Source: Entoloma clypeatum
Taxonomy: Eukaryota > Basidiomycota > Agaricomycetes > Agaricales > Entolomataceae
Assembly (NCBI GenBank): GCA_963565915.1
Contig: OY751493.1
Location: 1-64,000, forward strand
Reading direction: 5' to 3'
Length of the DNA stretch: 64,000 nt
Shown here: positions 1 through 9,576 of the stretch, piece after piece
How the letters are laid out: each line of letters starts with the position of its first letter
Numbering within the stretch: position 1 is the first letter of the stretch
The notes under the pieces: generated by a model
The model's input: the letters and a program-made list of their open reading frames with translations, nothing else
Told to the model about the DNA's origin: nothing
The model's database searches: none
Position numbers and translations under genes: made by a program

Positions 1-190
1 CCCTAACCCCTAACCCCTAACCCCCTAACCCCTAACCCCTAACCCCTAACCCCTAACCCCTAACCCCTAACCCCTAACCCCTAACCCCTAACCCCTAACC
101 CCTAACCCCTAACCCCTAACCCCTAACCCCTAACCCCTAACCCCTAACCCCTTACCCTTACCCCTTAACCCCTTACTCCTAACCCCGAAC
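1..190. repeat. Telomere repeat tract
   Basis: The first ~150 bases are tandem CCCCTAA units, a 7-nt variant of the usual CCCTAA, with rare 8-nt units. They grade into degenerate CCCTTA/CCCCTTAA units. The C-rich strand reads inward, so this is the physical left end of a chromosome, with the G-rich strand (TTAGGGG) running outward on the minus strand. Confidence 0.95.
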
Positions 191-726
191 CCCTAACCTA
201 ACCCTAACCGGTTAACGTTAGGATCGGTGGTGAGTCCGGCCTTTGCTAGACTCAACGATGGACGTGCGCCCAACCTTAGGGTTGGGTTGGGATTGTGGGT
301 TATCTCGCTCAGCTGGTGTCGGATCGGACATTCGACATGTCTAGCGATGAGATGATCTGCTTGTTCGCCCTTGCTTACTCCTACTCTGATGTCGACACAT
401 TGTGTTTGACGTTTTTTCGTACGTTTCGTAAATAGCGTACTTAGGGTGTTGCCTGTAACTGTTCTTACGGTTCTTAGGGTTCTGGTTAGTTTACTTGTTG
501 TATATCCTTCGGGATAGCCTTTCGTCTTCAAAGTTCTTGAGACTTTGATTTGGGAACGACTCGCTATTTCGGTTCACTGTGGTGCGCCTTTCTGTCGGTT
601 TGCTGATGGGGATTCCCCATAGCCTTGTCCTTGCAGGGTCCCTTCGGGACCCTGTTCGGTTCCGGGTTGTGGCGTGCTTCCCTGTCACGCCGCTGTCAGA
701 CTAGGCCCAAAAGTGAACAATAGGCA

Positions 727-776
727 GAGTCAGCTGTCCCAGAGAACAATAGCGTTATTGTTCTCTGGAATGACTC
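727..776 (+). other. Long hairpin upstream of the ribozyme
   Basis: An outer GAGTCA/TGACTC helix encloses a 13-bp perfect stem (739-751 with 756-768) closed by a four-base loop. Equivalent hairpins lie at about 5483-5532, 6411-6460 and 6908-6957. The copy near 6908 differs in the stem but keeps pairing at two changed positions. Confidence 0.75.
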
Positions 777-783
777 AACGATT

Positions 784-862
784 GCCGTATTCGGACCTGA
801 TGAGGCCTTTAAAGGCCGAAATAGGATCCTGGACTTTCCCCAAGTCCTATTGTCCACTCGGC
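784..862 (+). ncRNA. Hammerhead ribozyme 1 (type I, PLE)
   Basis: All conserved core elements are present: CTGATGA at 797-803, a GGCC/GGCC stem II (804-817) and GAAA at 818-821. Stem III pairs 822-826 with 845-849. Stem I pairs 793-796 with 852-855 and is extended by GCCG/CGGC (784-787 with 859-862). Predicted self-cleavage lies between 851 and 852. Hammerheads in the terminal repeats of PLEs are an established feature and are thought to process the element RNA. Confidence 0.88.
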
Positions 863-1018
863 ACAGGCCCCACAGTCGCCCCCTTCCATAGTCCTTCTTT
901 GCGAAGGAACTACTTCTTCCCTAACCCCTACTTGACTGGTTCATGCCCAACACCTTCGACGACAACCTTGCACATCGTTCTTGCCGTCACTACTTCACCA
1001 TCCCTTCCCCTCCTCTCA

Positions 1019-2141
1019 ATGGCACCCACTTCTGCATCTCATGCCTACGCCGGTTTCAACCGCGCACTCTCCCCGCTCGCCGGCGTCCTCGCCGCCGCAG
1101 CACCCAACTCCAGTTTGGAAAACACCTCCGACATATATGTGGCCGCGCTTGCCGCCGCAAATAGCGTCGAGGACGTCGTTTCCCAAGTCCCGCTGGACTT
1201 TCGCGTTGCCTTACGCCCTCTTCTTCTCAAGACGAAGACCCAGACCGAACAGCTCTGCGGTATGAAGTCCACCCTTGCCCGGTGGACCGAACTCAAAGGC
1301 CAGGGGGACTACCCCCCTGAGGTGCGTCGTTCAGCACCAGCTCTTCAGTTTTCGAAGGGCTACTCTGGACAGGCCGAGGCGGACGCGTTCCGCAAGGCCT
1401 CCGAGAAGTTACACAAGGACTTCCTCGACAGCTCCTTCTCCAACTTGTTTCGCGCCAAGGAGACGGAGCTGCAGTTCCTCCAGAACGAACTCATTCCCCA
1501 ACGCCTCCACACCACGTACTACGTCGTCGTGAAGGAACGGATCTCTGTCCTTTGCAAGGAGAAACAGGTCCCCGTCTTTGAGGACGGCGCCGAGCCCGGT
1601 GAGCTCGTCGTTTCGGAATGGATCCCCGACCCTGCGATGAAGACTACCGCCCTCGCCTTCATTCGCGCTCTGGTTCGGTTCCCCCTCCGCGTCATCTCGG
1701 TTGTCGAAGCTATCGATAACGCCCAGAAGATGAAGACTTCGCGGAAGAAGGAAATCGCCGCCGCTGCCAAAGTCGCCCAGGGCGACGTCGGCGTCTCCAA
1801 GGACACCTTGGAGAAACTCGTCGAGAAAGCGGTACAGCGGCGCGTCGGAGAGCAGGGCAAGGTCCGTAGTTCATACTATCTTCCTTCCCCCATCAGTTTA
1901 GCTGATTCAACGGTCTTCTTCTTAGTCCCTCCCCAAGGGCCTGAAGTTCAACAAGAACAAGAAGGATGGCAAGACCCGCTCGTCGACCTCCTCCTCCTCC
2001 AAAACGGTACCCCCGCCGAAACCGTTCGTCCCGCCCCCCGCCCGCAAAGCCAGGGCCAAAGCGCGGGCAATTGGAGGAGACGCCAAAGGCAAGAAGGCTC
2101 CCAAGAAGGATGCCAAAGGGAAGGGCAAGGCGCGGCAGTAG
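1019..2141 (+). CDS. PLE ORF1 (basic-tailed protein, one intron)
   Basis: The predicted CDS is join(1019..1861, 1926..2141), giving 352 aa. The intron 1862-1925 is 64 nt with donor GTCCGT, a CTGAT branch-like site and a TTCTTCTTAG acceptor. Removing it moves the reading frame into a lysine-rich tail (NKNKKDGKTR, then KGKKAPKKDAKGKGKARQ) that ends in TAG. The first 280 residues look helical with no domain I recognise. The tail suggests RNA or nucleoprotein binding, as expected of a retroelement ORF1 product. ATG 1019 is chosen because upstream in-frame codons lie in the terminal repeat. If the intron is retained, the frame stays open into the reverse transcriptase, which may be how that product is made. 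Confidence 0.65.
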
Positions 2142-4474
2142 CCGCTTACATTTCTCTCGGGGCTCCCGCCCCCTCGTCTAACGTGAGTCTTAAGACTGTT
2201 TGGAATAGGCCTTCCACTTACCCGGATTCGGTTCTATCGCTTCCGTTTCCCTCCGCCATTGACTATGTACACTCTATAACGCCTGTATCTGTAATACTCG
2301 CTGCCCAATATAAAGATCATGTACATCGCTCCCCTGGTGTGAACTTGCCATTAGAAGTCGAACATCACCTCTCAGTAGGATTAAACTATATGTTTAAAAG
2401 TAAACGCAACACTAAGTTGCTAACGGAAGCCTATCACGACTTCCGCCGTCGTCTATTGTGGCGAATTTACTTCTCATTCACTGAAGGGACTTCAAATCTC
2501 TACGATCCAGACTTTGAGGTAGAACATGAAACCACTCAGAAACTACCCAAAGTCCCTGCTTATATATCGCTTGGACTGGATCTCGGTAAGCTCTTCGTCA
2601 TGAATACGATAGCTAAAATCCGGGATTCTCAGGAAGACGTACCAAATACTCCGAACGCACCGTCTATCCGAGTAATCCAGCGATTTCTGTATGATAATGA
2701 TTATGTTGTTACCATGACAGATAAGAATTTGGGCGTTGCAGTCTCGCGTCGGGACTGGATTATAGAGAAGAGCCTCGATCTGCTTAATGACCTCCAGAAT
2801 TATATAGAAATTCCGGAGTTCCAAGCTAATCTAATTTTCGCTCACCAATGTACTTCCATGGGGAACATAGCTAAACTAGCCTTTGACGTTCACCCCCTTG
2901 GAAAGCAGTTAGCGCGCTTTTTGCGATCTAAGATCACCCTCAAAGAAGAAAACGGGGGATTCGCTAAACATACTGTGCCGCAATTCTACGGTATTCCCAA
3001 AATTCATAAGGAACCCGTTAAGATGCGTCCCATCATACCATGCCACAGTGCCATCCAGAATCCCGCTGCTAAGTACATTTCAAAATGTCTCAAACCGCTT
3101 GTAAAAGCGGCGCCTACCATTATTCACGGTACCAAAGACTTGGCGATAAAATTGAGTAAACTACGAATGATCCCCGATAAAAGGTTTTACCTTGTTACCG
3201 GCGACGTAGTCGCATTCTACCCCTCCATTCCAATTCAACGATGCATTGACATCGTTGATACTCTATACTGTGAATGGTCCGGCTTTGATTTAGATGCGGA
3301 CTACGCGCTGATAGACAGAGACGATTTACAATTGCACGAACTATTCCTGCAATGTCTCCTTATCGGTAATCGTAATTTAATAACACAGTTCCAGGACAAA
3401 TTCTACAAACAGCGTCGAGGCCTTGCTATGGGCGTAGCTGATTCTCCAGACTTAGCCAACCTCTATGGTTGGTATTTCGAGAGATACTGTGGAATTTTGG
3501 ACGATCCCTCCGTAGCCTTCTACGGTCGGTATATCGATGACGTTCTGGCTTTAGTATATGCAGAGTCCGAAGCTGAAGCGCTTCAAACTATGCAAAAAGT
3601 CGTCATTGAAGACTGTGTTATTGAATGGAATGTGTCTGGGTCCCATCAACCCTTCTTAGACATGATGTTATATCGCGACGAAAGAGGCGCGTTACAACAC
3701 ATGCCATATCGCAAAGCACGTTCTCATTTGGAAAGAATTCCATACATCTCACACCATCCCCTCGACGTGAAACGAGGAACTTTTATTGGAGAGATGTCGA
3801 GGCTCGCCACGCTATGTAGTCTTCAATCGACTTACCTTAGGGCACTGCAGCAGTTGGTTCTGCTGTATGTGAAGCGCGGCTACCCCGAAGAACTCGTTCG
3901 AGCTTGGCTCAAGAAATACAGTGCTGACAGTTGGGCTAAACGTCTCAACGAAGTGAGAAAGGCACCTGCAGAGGTGTTAGTACTTAAGTCTAAATTCAAC
4001 GAGGCATGGAATTACTTTTCCGCAAAAGAACTTGGTGACACCATCATCGGTTTCTGGCGCGATTATCTAGATCACGCTGAGCAAGGGAAATTCTCCCTCT
4101 CACACCCGCGATTCTCTGCTGACCCAGGAGACTTGGCGTCTGTTATGGACGACGAGAATCTTACGGTTGAGGTACATACCTCTGGGGGCATTGTCCCCAT
4201 GCCAGACATCAGGGTGTTAGGATTCGATAAACGGAAGTTCTTAGTGTCGCGGAAGCGCACTCTGAACTTATTTGATTTAACTAGCCTTTGGAAAAAGGTG
4301 GTGATCACAGGAATGGACAAGGAAGCTTCGCGTCAATCTCCAGTTCTTCGGCTGTCTGAAGATCTCGAGGACTCCTCAGATTCAGAATTATCTGAAACCG
4401 AGGGAACTGCATTGGCGCACCTTGTAAATACTCGTCAGAGTCTGGGAGACGCTTGGTTGTCTCGTCACGATTGA
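2142..4474 (+). CDS. PLE reverse transcriptase, endonuclease-deficient
   Basis: This frame is continuous with the unspliced ORF1 frame. It has the PLE reverse transcriptase signature in order: YGIPKIHKEPVKMRPI near 2983, the motif A block GDVVAFYPSIP near 3200 (first catalytic Asp), motif B RRGLAMGVADSP near 3415, motif C YIDD at 3530-3541, and a PLE-type thumb with IPYISHHP near 3740. The C-terminus is acidic and Ser-rich and has no GIY-YIG nuclease. The first internal ATG is at 2390, but conserved-looking sequence lies upstream of it. A fusion with ORF1 (1019-4474 unspliced) or translation after ORF1 is therefore more likely. It would copy element RNA onto chromosome ends. Confidence 0.88.
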
Positions 4475-4905
4475 GTATCTTTGACGCCACACTTGTGGCG
4501 TCGAGGGGGATATGGGAGAATAGTTGGAAGCACCGGCTAGACTTACCTGCGTTATGGCTTGTGTATCCCTTTTGTAGTTAGTAGTTTAAGTACGAACACT
4601 GCGGAAGGGGCATATGGGAGAACAACGCTAGAGTGCTATAATAGAGAGAACTGACTCCTTATTTCCACAGACTTACCTACGAAAGTAAGTCCCCCTTCTC
4701 ACTCTGACCATTCCGGTTCTTAACTGGTGGTGGAAACCCACCTTGTCGGTACAGCTGACCAACGACTTACGGTATATCGCCTTCGTGCGAAATGGAAAAC
4801 CATAGGAAAAACGCCTTGGAGCCTAATCCTAACCGTAAGCTCAGCTTATATTGAAAAGATATATGCCTGCCTATTGATATACAATGGCTTACAGCTTAAC
4901 CTAAC
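4475..4905 (+). other. PLE 3' untranslated region
   Basis: This non-coding stretch holds two related boxes, GGATATGGGAGAA near 4508 and GCATATGGGAGAA near 4610, and a GGTGG/CCACC hairpin near 4727. Its last ~110 bases recur at 5698-5810 as a 5'-truncated copy directly capped by telomere repeats. It ends in CCTAACCCTTACCC units that could pair with the telomere G-strand. Confidence 0.6.
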
Positions 4906-4965
4906 CCTTACCCTTACCCCTTAACCCCTTACTCCTAACCCCGAACCCCTAACCTAACCCTAACC
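4895..4965. repeat. Interstitial telomere-like repeats
   Basis: Degenerate CCCTTA, CCCCTTAA, CCCCTAA and CCCTAACC units lie between the PLE 3' end and the downstream pLTR. They match the telomere-adjacent degenerate units at about 150-210. Confidence 0.85.
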
Positions 4966-5684
4966 GGTTAACGTTAGGATCGGTGGTGAGTCCGGCCTTT
5001 GCTAGACTCAACGATGGACGTGCGCCCAACCTTAGGGTTGGGTTGGGATTGTGGGTTATCTCGCTCAGCTGGTGTCGGATCGGACATTCGACATGTCTAG
5101 CGATGAGATGATCTGCTTGTTCGCCCTTGCTTACTCCTACTCTGATGTCGACACATTGTGTTTGACGTTTTTTCGTACGTTTCGTAAATAGCGTACTTAG
5201 GGTGTTGCCTGTAACTGTTCTTACGGTTCTTAGGGTTCTGGTTAGTTTACTTGTTGTATATCCTTCGGGATAGCCTTTCGTCTTCAAAGTTCTTGAGACT
5301 TTGATTTGGGAACGACTCGCTATTTCGGTTCACTGTGGTGCGCCTTTCTGTCGGTTTGCTGATGGGGATTCCCCATAGCCTTGTCCTTGCAGGGTCCCTT
5401 CGGGACCCTGTTCGGTTCCGGGTTGTGGCGTGCTTCCCTGTCACGCCGCTGTCAGACTAGGCCCAAAAGTGAACAATAGGCAGAGTCAGCTGTCCCAGAG
5501 AACAATAGCGTTATTGTTCTCTGGAATGACTCAACGATTGCCGTATTCGGACCTGATGAGGCCTTTAAAGGCCGAAATAGGATCCTGGACTTTCCCCAAG
5601 TCCTATTGTCCACTCGGCACAGGCCCCACAGTCGCCCCCTTCCATAGTCCTTCTTTGCGAAGGAACTACTTCTTCCCTAACCCC
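4949..5684 (+). repeat. PLE pLTR, copy 2 (downstream repeat)
   Basis: This repeats 193-928 without any mismatch I noticed, then passes into three CCCCTAA units at 5675-5699. It is either the downstream pLTR of the complete element or the remnant of an older copy behind it. Confidence 0.85.
5540..5618 (+). ncRNA. Hammerhead ribozyme 2
   Basis: It has the same sequence and fold as the ribozyme at 784-862: CTGATGA core, GGCC stem II, GAAA, and stem I extended by GCCG/CGGC. Confidence 0.85.
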
Positions 5685-5697
5685 TAACCCCTAACCC

Positions 5698-5812
5698 CTG
5701 GAAAACCATAGGAATTAGCCTTGGAGCCTAACCCTAACCGTAAGCTCAGCTTATATTGAAAAGATATATGCCTGCCTATTGACACACAATAGCCAACAGC
5801 TTAACCTAACCT
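5698..5812 (+). mobile_element. 5'-truncated PLE 3' end fragment
   Basis: These ~115 bases match the last part of the complete element (4792-4905) with a few differences. Telomere repeats directly abut the truncated 5' side (5675-5699). This is the structure expected of an incompletely reverse-transcribed PLE that was then capped by telomerase. Confidence 0.8.
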
Positions 5813-5870
5813 TACCCCCTAACAGTAACCCCTTACTCCTAACCCCTAACCCCTAACCTAACCCTAACCG
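5790..5870. repeat. Interstitial telomere-like repeats
   Basis: Mixed CCCCTAA, CCCTAACC and CCCCTTACT units separate the truncated PLE tail from the next pLTR. Confidence 0.8.
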
Positions 5871-6601
5871 GTTAACGTTGGGGGCTGAGGGTGAGTCCGG
5901 CCTTTGCTAGACTCAACGACGGACGTGCGCCCAACCCTAGGGTTGGGTTGGGATTGTGGGTCATCTCGCTCAGCTGGTGTCGGTTCGAACAATCGACATG
6001 TCTAGCGATGAGATGGCTTGCTTGTTCGCCCTTGCTTACTCCAGCTCTGATGTCGACCATTGTGTCTGGCGTTTTTACGTACATTTCGTAAATAATGTAC
6101 TTAGGTGGTTTCCCGTAACTGTTCTTACATGTTACTGGGTATTGGTTAGTTTTCTTGTTGTGTGTCCTTCGGGATAACGGTCTTCGCCTTCAAAGATCTT
6201 CGGACTTTGATGTGGGAGCGATCCGTTATCTCGGTTCACTCGGATCTCACCCGGACCGGCGGTCCGTGATGGGGATTCCCCATAGCCTTACCCTTGTAGG
6301 GTCCGGCGCGTGTTCAGGCACGTGACTCGGATACCGCATGGGTCGCGCGCTGTGTGGTGTCTTCCCTGTCGCGCCCGCTGTCAGGCGTGTGTCGAAGTGA
6401 ACAATAGGCAGAGTCAGCTGCCCCAGAGAACAATAGCCTTATTGTTCTCTGGCATGACTCAACCGATTGCCGTTTTCGGACCTGATGAGGCCTATAAAGG
6501 CCGAAATAGGATCCTGGACTTATCCCAAGTCCTATTGTCCACATCGGCACACAGGCCCCTCAGTCGCACTCCTCCTCGCTGCGCTCGTCGTAGTGCTCCT
6601 C
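5871..6601 (+). repeat. PLE pLTR, diverged copy 3
   Basis: It is related along its whole length to 205-925 but clearly diverged, with substitutions and small indels. It ends in a GC-rich box with CTCCTCCTCGCTGCGCTC, also found at 7148 and 7912, and is followed by telomere repeats (6602-6648). Confidence 0.8.
6469..6548 (+). ncRNA. Hammerhead ribozyme 3
   Basis: The core CTGATGA begins at 6482, with stem II GGCC/GGCC around a changed loop (TATAAA), GAAA, the same stem III and stem I with outer GCCG/CGGC pairs. Substitutions fall in loops rather than the core. Confidence 0.85.
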
Positions 6602-6648
6602 CCCTAACCCCTAACCCCTAACCCCTAACCCCTAACCCCTAACCCCTG
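6602..6648. repeat. Interstitial telomere repeats
   Basis: Six to seven CCCCTAA units lie between pLTR copy 3 and a 5'-truncated pLTR. Confidence 0.92.
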
Positions 6649-7086
6649 GGAACATCACATGCGATTCGGTCCACCCGGACCTCACCCGGACCTTCGGTCC
6701 GTGATGGGGATTCCCCATAGCCTTACCTCTGATTCTTATCGGGTCATCGGTTGCACCCTGCTTGATCTGGAGAAGGATCAGGCGCTCCTTCTTGTCTAGA
6801 AAGGGGTGCTCCCTAGATCCTGAAGTCCGATTTGGACACTGGTGAGCGCTGTGTGGCGTTTTTCTCCCACGGATGACAGTTCGTGTGAACGTGGTGGACA
6901 ATAGGCGGAGTCAGTTGACCTGTAGAACAATAGTTCTATTGTTCTTCAGATGACTCAACCGATTGCCGTATTCGGACCTGATGAGGCCTTTAAAGGCCGA
7001 AATAGGATCCTGGACTTTCCCCAAGTCCTATTGTCCACTCGGCACAGGCCCCCCAGTCGCTTCCTTCCCTCCATCGTCCTTGGCGT
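6649..7086 (+). repeat. PLE pLTR, 5'-truncated copy 4
   Basis: The similarity to other pLTRs starts abruptly after telomere repeats, at the middle part of the repeat. The copy retains the long hairpin and the hammerhead and is followed by a short CCCCTAA run (7087-7117). Confidence 0.78.
6965..7043 (+). ncRNA. Hammerhead ribozyme 4
   Basis: The ribozyme segment is identical to copies 1 and 2. The hairpin just upstream (6908-6957) differs from those copies at paired positions. Confidence 0.85.
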
Positions 7087-7187
7087 TGGAAATACTATCC
7101 CCTAACCCCTAACCCTAACCCCACATCGGCACACAGGCCCTTCAGTCGCACTCCTCCTCGCTGCGCTCGTCGTAGTGCTCCACCCCT
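7087..7187 (+). repeat. Short telomere run plus PLE pLTR 3' scrap
   Basis: A few CCCCTAA units (7087-7117) are followed by ~65 bases matching the 3' end of pLTR copy 3 (ribozyme 3' flank and GC-rich box). There is no ribozyme core. Confidence 0.7.
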
Positions 7188-7845
7188 ACGTTATGTATTG
7201 AATTTACTCAGCAAGGGATCTGGGATATCTGGGAGTATTGCAGATAGTATATACACAGTCTAAGCACCCTGTACCCCGTACTCTGCACCCTGCATCCAAA
7301 CAAGCACCCAGGTGCAAAAGGTACAAAAGGTACAAGAATTCCCATATATAGCCAGAGGAAAGACTTGGATCTGACCTTTATATATGTAGGCATACAATTC
7401 GAACCTGATCCCTGAGCTAGACCTCTTTTCAATCGGTTCCCAAAGCATGGTGGCCTCCCACACTCCTGCGAATGACTTTTCAACCGTCTCTTCTGTCCTC
7501 CGCCGTATCTTCCCCTCTAGGGGGAATACTTTGCAACCCTCTGCCACTGCCACTGTCCAGTCAGTCCGGAGCCGGAGGGCCAGCCACATGACTGCTGAAG
7601 TGTGTGGTGTGTATCGTCTTCCCTACCAGGGGCTTGCAATCATCGATTTCCTCCCCCCCAGATGTCGATTTAAGCGTCTTCTATATATATGTCTCTCTGT
7701 AATGTGTGAGCTGCTGCCGCTGTTCATCAAATTATATATATATCCCGGGCCAATATGTTTTAGGCATGGTCGTGGATCCTTTTTTGGTTTAGTGTGGACC
7801 CTTTTGGCTTAGCACGGATACGGTACCGCATCCGTGGAAGCGGAG
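7188..7845. other. Unassigned segment inside the terminal array
   Basis: This 660-base stretch has no telomere repeats and no clear similarity to the PLE. It has several TATATA runs and a duplicated GGTACAAAA motif near 7320. The open frames here are short and unlike known proteins. It may be captured DNA or an older element. Confidence 0.4.
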
Positions 7846-7967
7846 GAGTAGGATCCCGGACTTATCCCAAGTCCTATTGTCCACATCGGCACACAGGCCC
7901 CTCAGTCGCACTCCTCCTCGCTGCGCTCGTCGTAGTGCTCCTCCCCTAACCCCTAACCCCTAACCCC
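7846..7967 (+). repeat. PLE pLTR 3' scrap and innermost telomere repeats
   Basis: Positions 7846-7943 match the 3' half of the ribozyme region of copy 3 but lack the CTGATGA core. They are followed by three CCCCTAA units (7944-7965), which abut unique chromosomal sequence inside a protease gene. Confidence 0.8.
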
Positions 7968-9432
7968 ACCACCTGAGCCCAAAGAGCGCAAAACAGAGAG
8001 CAAAGAAGTCAAGGATGGCGATGAGCGCGATGATGCCGACGCTCATCCGATTGCCCCCCTTCCTCCCGCCATGACTTCCCGAGGTCCCACCGCCCGTCGC
8101 TTTCTGGTCGATGGGCTGGTTGAACACCCTCACGCGCTTGAACTCCTCCAGCGCAGTCGTCGGGTCCGTCAGCGCCATGAGCCCGAGCCGTGGGGCAATG
8201 TTCTGCGCGTCGCCACCAGTGGTGTTGGTCTGGGGGAAGGTGCCGTTGGGGTTGGGGTTGGCGTAGGCCATGACGGTGTAGACGTTGCGGAGGAACGGGA
8301 CACCGAGGATGATGTCGCCGACTTTGGAGTTGGGGTCGGAGAGGATGTTGTTGGCGGGCTGGATGAGACCGATGCAGAAGTCAGATTGGATGTCCTTTGG
8401 GGGCTCGGTGGTGAGGTCGAGCGGGTGTAAAGGGATTTCGGGACGGTTGTCGATGGTGATGGTGAGGTTGAGAGGGGTAGTGCAGGGGACGTAGTCTGTT
8501 GGTGAGGTTAAGTATGTCGAGAGGAAAAGTAGCGACGGAGGAGGACCTACAGTTTCCATCACTGGCGGGATTTATGCCAATGGCGCCGTATATGGCGTTA
8601 GCGACTGTAGAGGTAGTAAGGAGGAGGGGAACACCGGAATCAAGGACGGCACTAGGGAAGGCGGCGCCGGAGTTGGACCTGCCGATGTCGACGGGGCGTG
8701 GTTGGCCGTTGACATAGACTGTGATGGCGCGGACGCCGACTTTCCAGAAAAGAGTGCCTGTACGTTCGCTGACGAGAGTGCTGTAGAGGATGTGTGAAGG
8801 ATCTGGGACAAGCTCTGCGGGATGCCGACCAATGCCGAGTTGGGCTGGAATACGAGAGCTTCCCGGGCGGGAGAGGGAAAGAGAGAGGAAGCGCTGTACA
8901 GGGGCGGATGAAGCAGGGGTTATGGAGAAGAGATTTGAGGCCCAGGCAGCGCCATCGGCAGAATTACCAGCGACGGGGGGTATCGCACCGGCGATGATGG
9001 AGTTGAGGGGGAGAGCGAGGCCGAGAACGCCGTCGAACTGGGGTGAGAGTGGCTCGTTTTGAATATCGTCCGCTGCGGCTGGATAGAAGGGTCAGAGTTA
9101 GTCAAAGAAGGATGGCAGTGACATACCATACGCCTGGTTCTCGATGCCGTAGCCGCCAATCTGGACGGTGTCCCAGACGATGGGCCCACTGACCTGGCCG
9201 TCGAGGTAGGTGATCTTAAAGTCTTTTCCTGTCGAAGTCGAGCCCGATGGGTCATAGTGGCGGCCGTTGACTTGGCCGCAAAGAGACGAGGTGCATGCTT
9301 TAGAGGTAGCCCACTGTAACAAAGGGGTTAGAGGGAGAAGACACGTCGAAAGGTCAAACGGACGAGGTCGGAAGATCCTGTGTCGACTTGGAGCGAGAGA
9401 TTCTGCTGGTCCGCACCGAAATAGACATTGCG
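7960..9432 (-). pseudogene. Aspartic protease (A1 family), cut at both ends
   Basis: Spliced minus-strand exons 9432-9364, 9313-9127, 9078-8551 and 8495-7960 (introns 48-55 nt) give a pepsin-family protein. It has catalytic VDTGSSDL|W across the first junction, FDGVLGLALP, PAQLGIGRHP, a second catalytic LDSG and a YVPC block. Near the C-terminus are GDIILGVPFLRNVY and a membrane helix (SVGIIALIAILDFFALCFAL). Such proteases are secretory or membrane-anchored. The coding sequence stops where telomere repeats begin, and the TAG at 7960-7962 is part of a CCCCTAA unit, so the cytosolic tail is lost. Upstream, a plausible exon (GVDVKFNG, near 9530) does not join in frame, no signal peptide was found, and the region is shared with the divergent gene at 9577. 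Confidence 0.85.
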
Positions 9433-9576
9433 CTACAAAAAAAGGGGCAGCCGAGTCAGAACACTGTGGAAGAACACGAAATCAGGTCACGTGTTTCGAA
9501 AATCTTGTTGGCTGAGTGTTGTCTCACCGTTGAACTTGACATCCACACCTCTTTGCGTTCCGTTGTGTTCGGGGCG

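Larger units (their letters stand above)
150..928 (+). repeat. PLE long terminal repeat (pLTR), copy 1
   Basis: This is the 5' repeat of the telomere-proximal Penelope-like element. The same sequence recurs at about 4906-5684 at a constant offset of 4756 bases, and I noticed no mismatch by eye. It contains degenerate telomere-like units at its start, a long hairpin (727-776) and a hammerhead ribozyme (784-862). The two copies flank the coding part, the usual arrangement of PLE pLTRs. Confidence 0.85.
150..5684 (+). mobile_element. Telomere-attached Penelope-like element (Coprina/Athena type)
   Basis: The element consists of pLTR, ORF1, reverse transcriptase, a 430-base 3' region, telomere-like repeats and a second pLTR. 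Its 5' end faces the telomere and its 3' end the chromosome interior. That is the orientation expected if the chromosome's G-rich 3' end primes reverse transcription at CCCTAA-like repeats at the RNA 3' end. No GIY-YIG endonuclease follows the reverse transcriptase. Endonuclease-lacking PLEs at telomeres are known from bdelloid rotifers (Athena) and basidiomycetes (Coprina). The near-identical repeats and open frames suggest recent activity. Confidence 0.85.

Noticed and set aside
193..531. 112-aa minus-strand frame repeated identically at 4949-5287
   Set aside because: It lies inside the two near-identical pLTR copies, so the repetition reflects the DNA repeat, not protein selection. The frame is broken in the diverged copy at 5872-6084.
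674..1018. N-terminal extension of the PLE frame from ATG 674
   Set aside because: This part lies in the terminal repeat across the hairpin and ribozyme and has no coding character. ATG 1019 is preferred.
7447..7812. 121-aa plus-strand frame in the unassigned array segment
   Set aside because: No domain, composition like non-coding sequence, includes TATATA runs.
8071..9062. Plus-strand Val/Gly-rich frames opposite the protease
   Set aside because: Antisense of confirmed protease exons.
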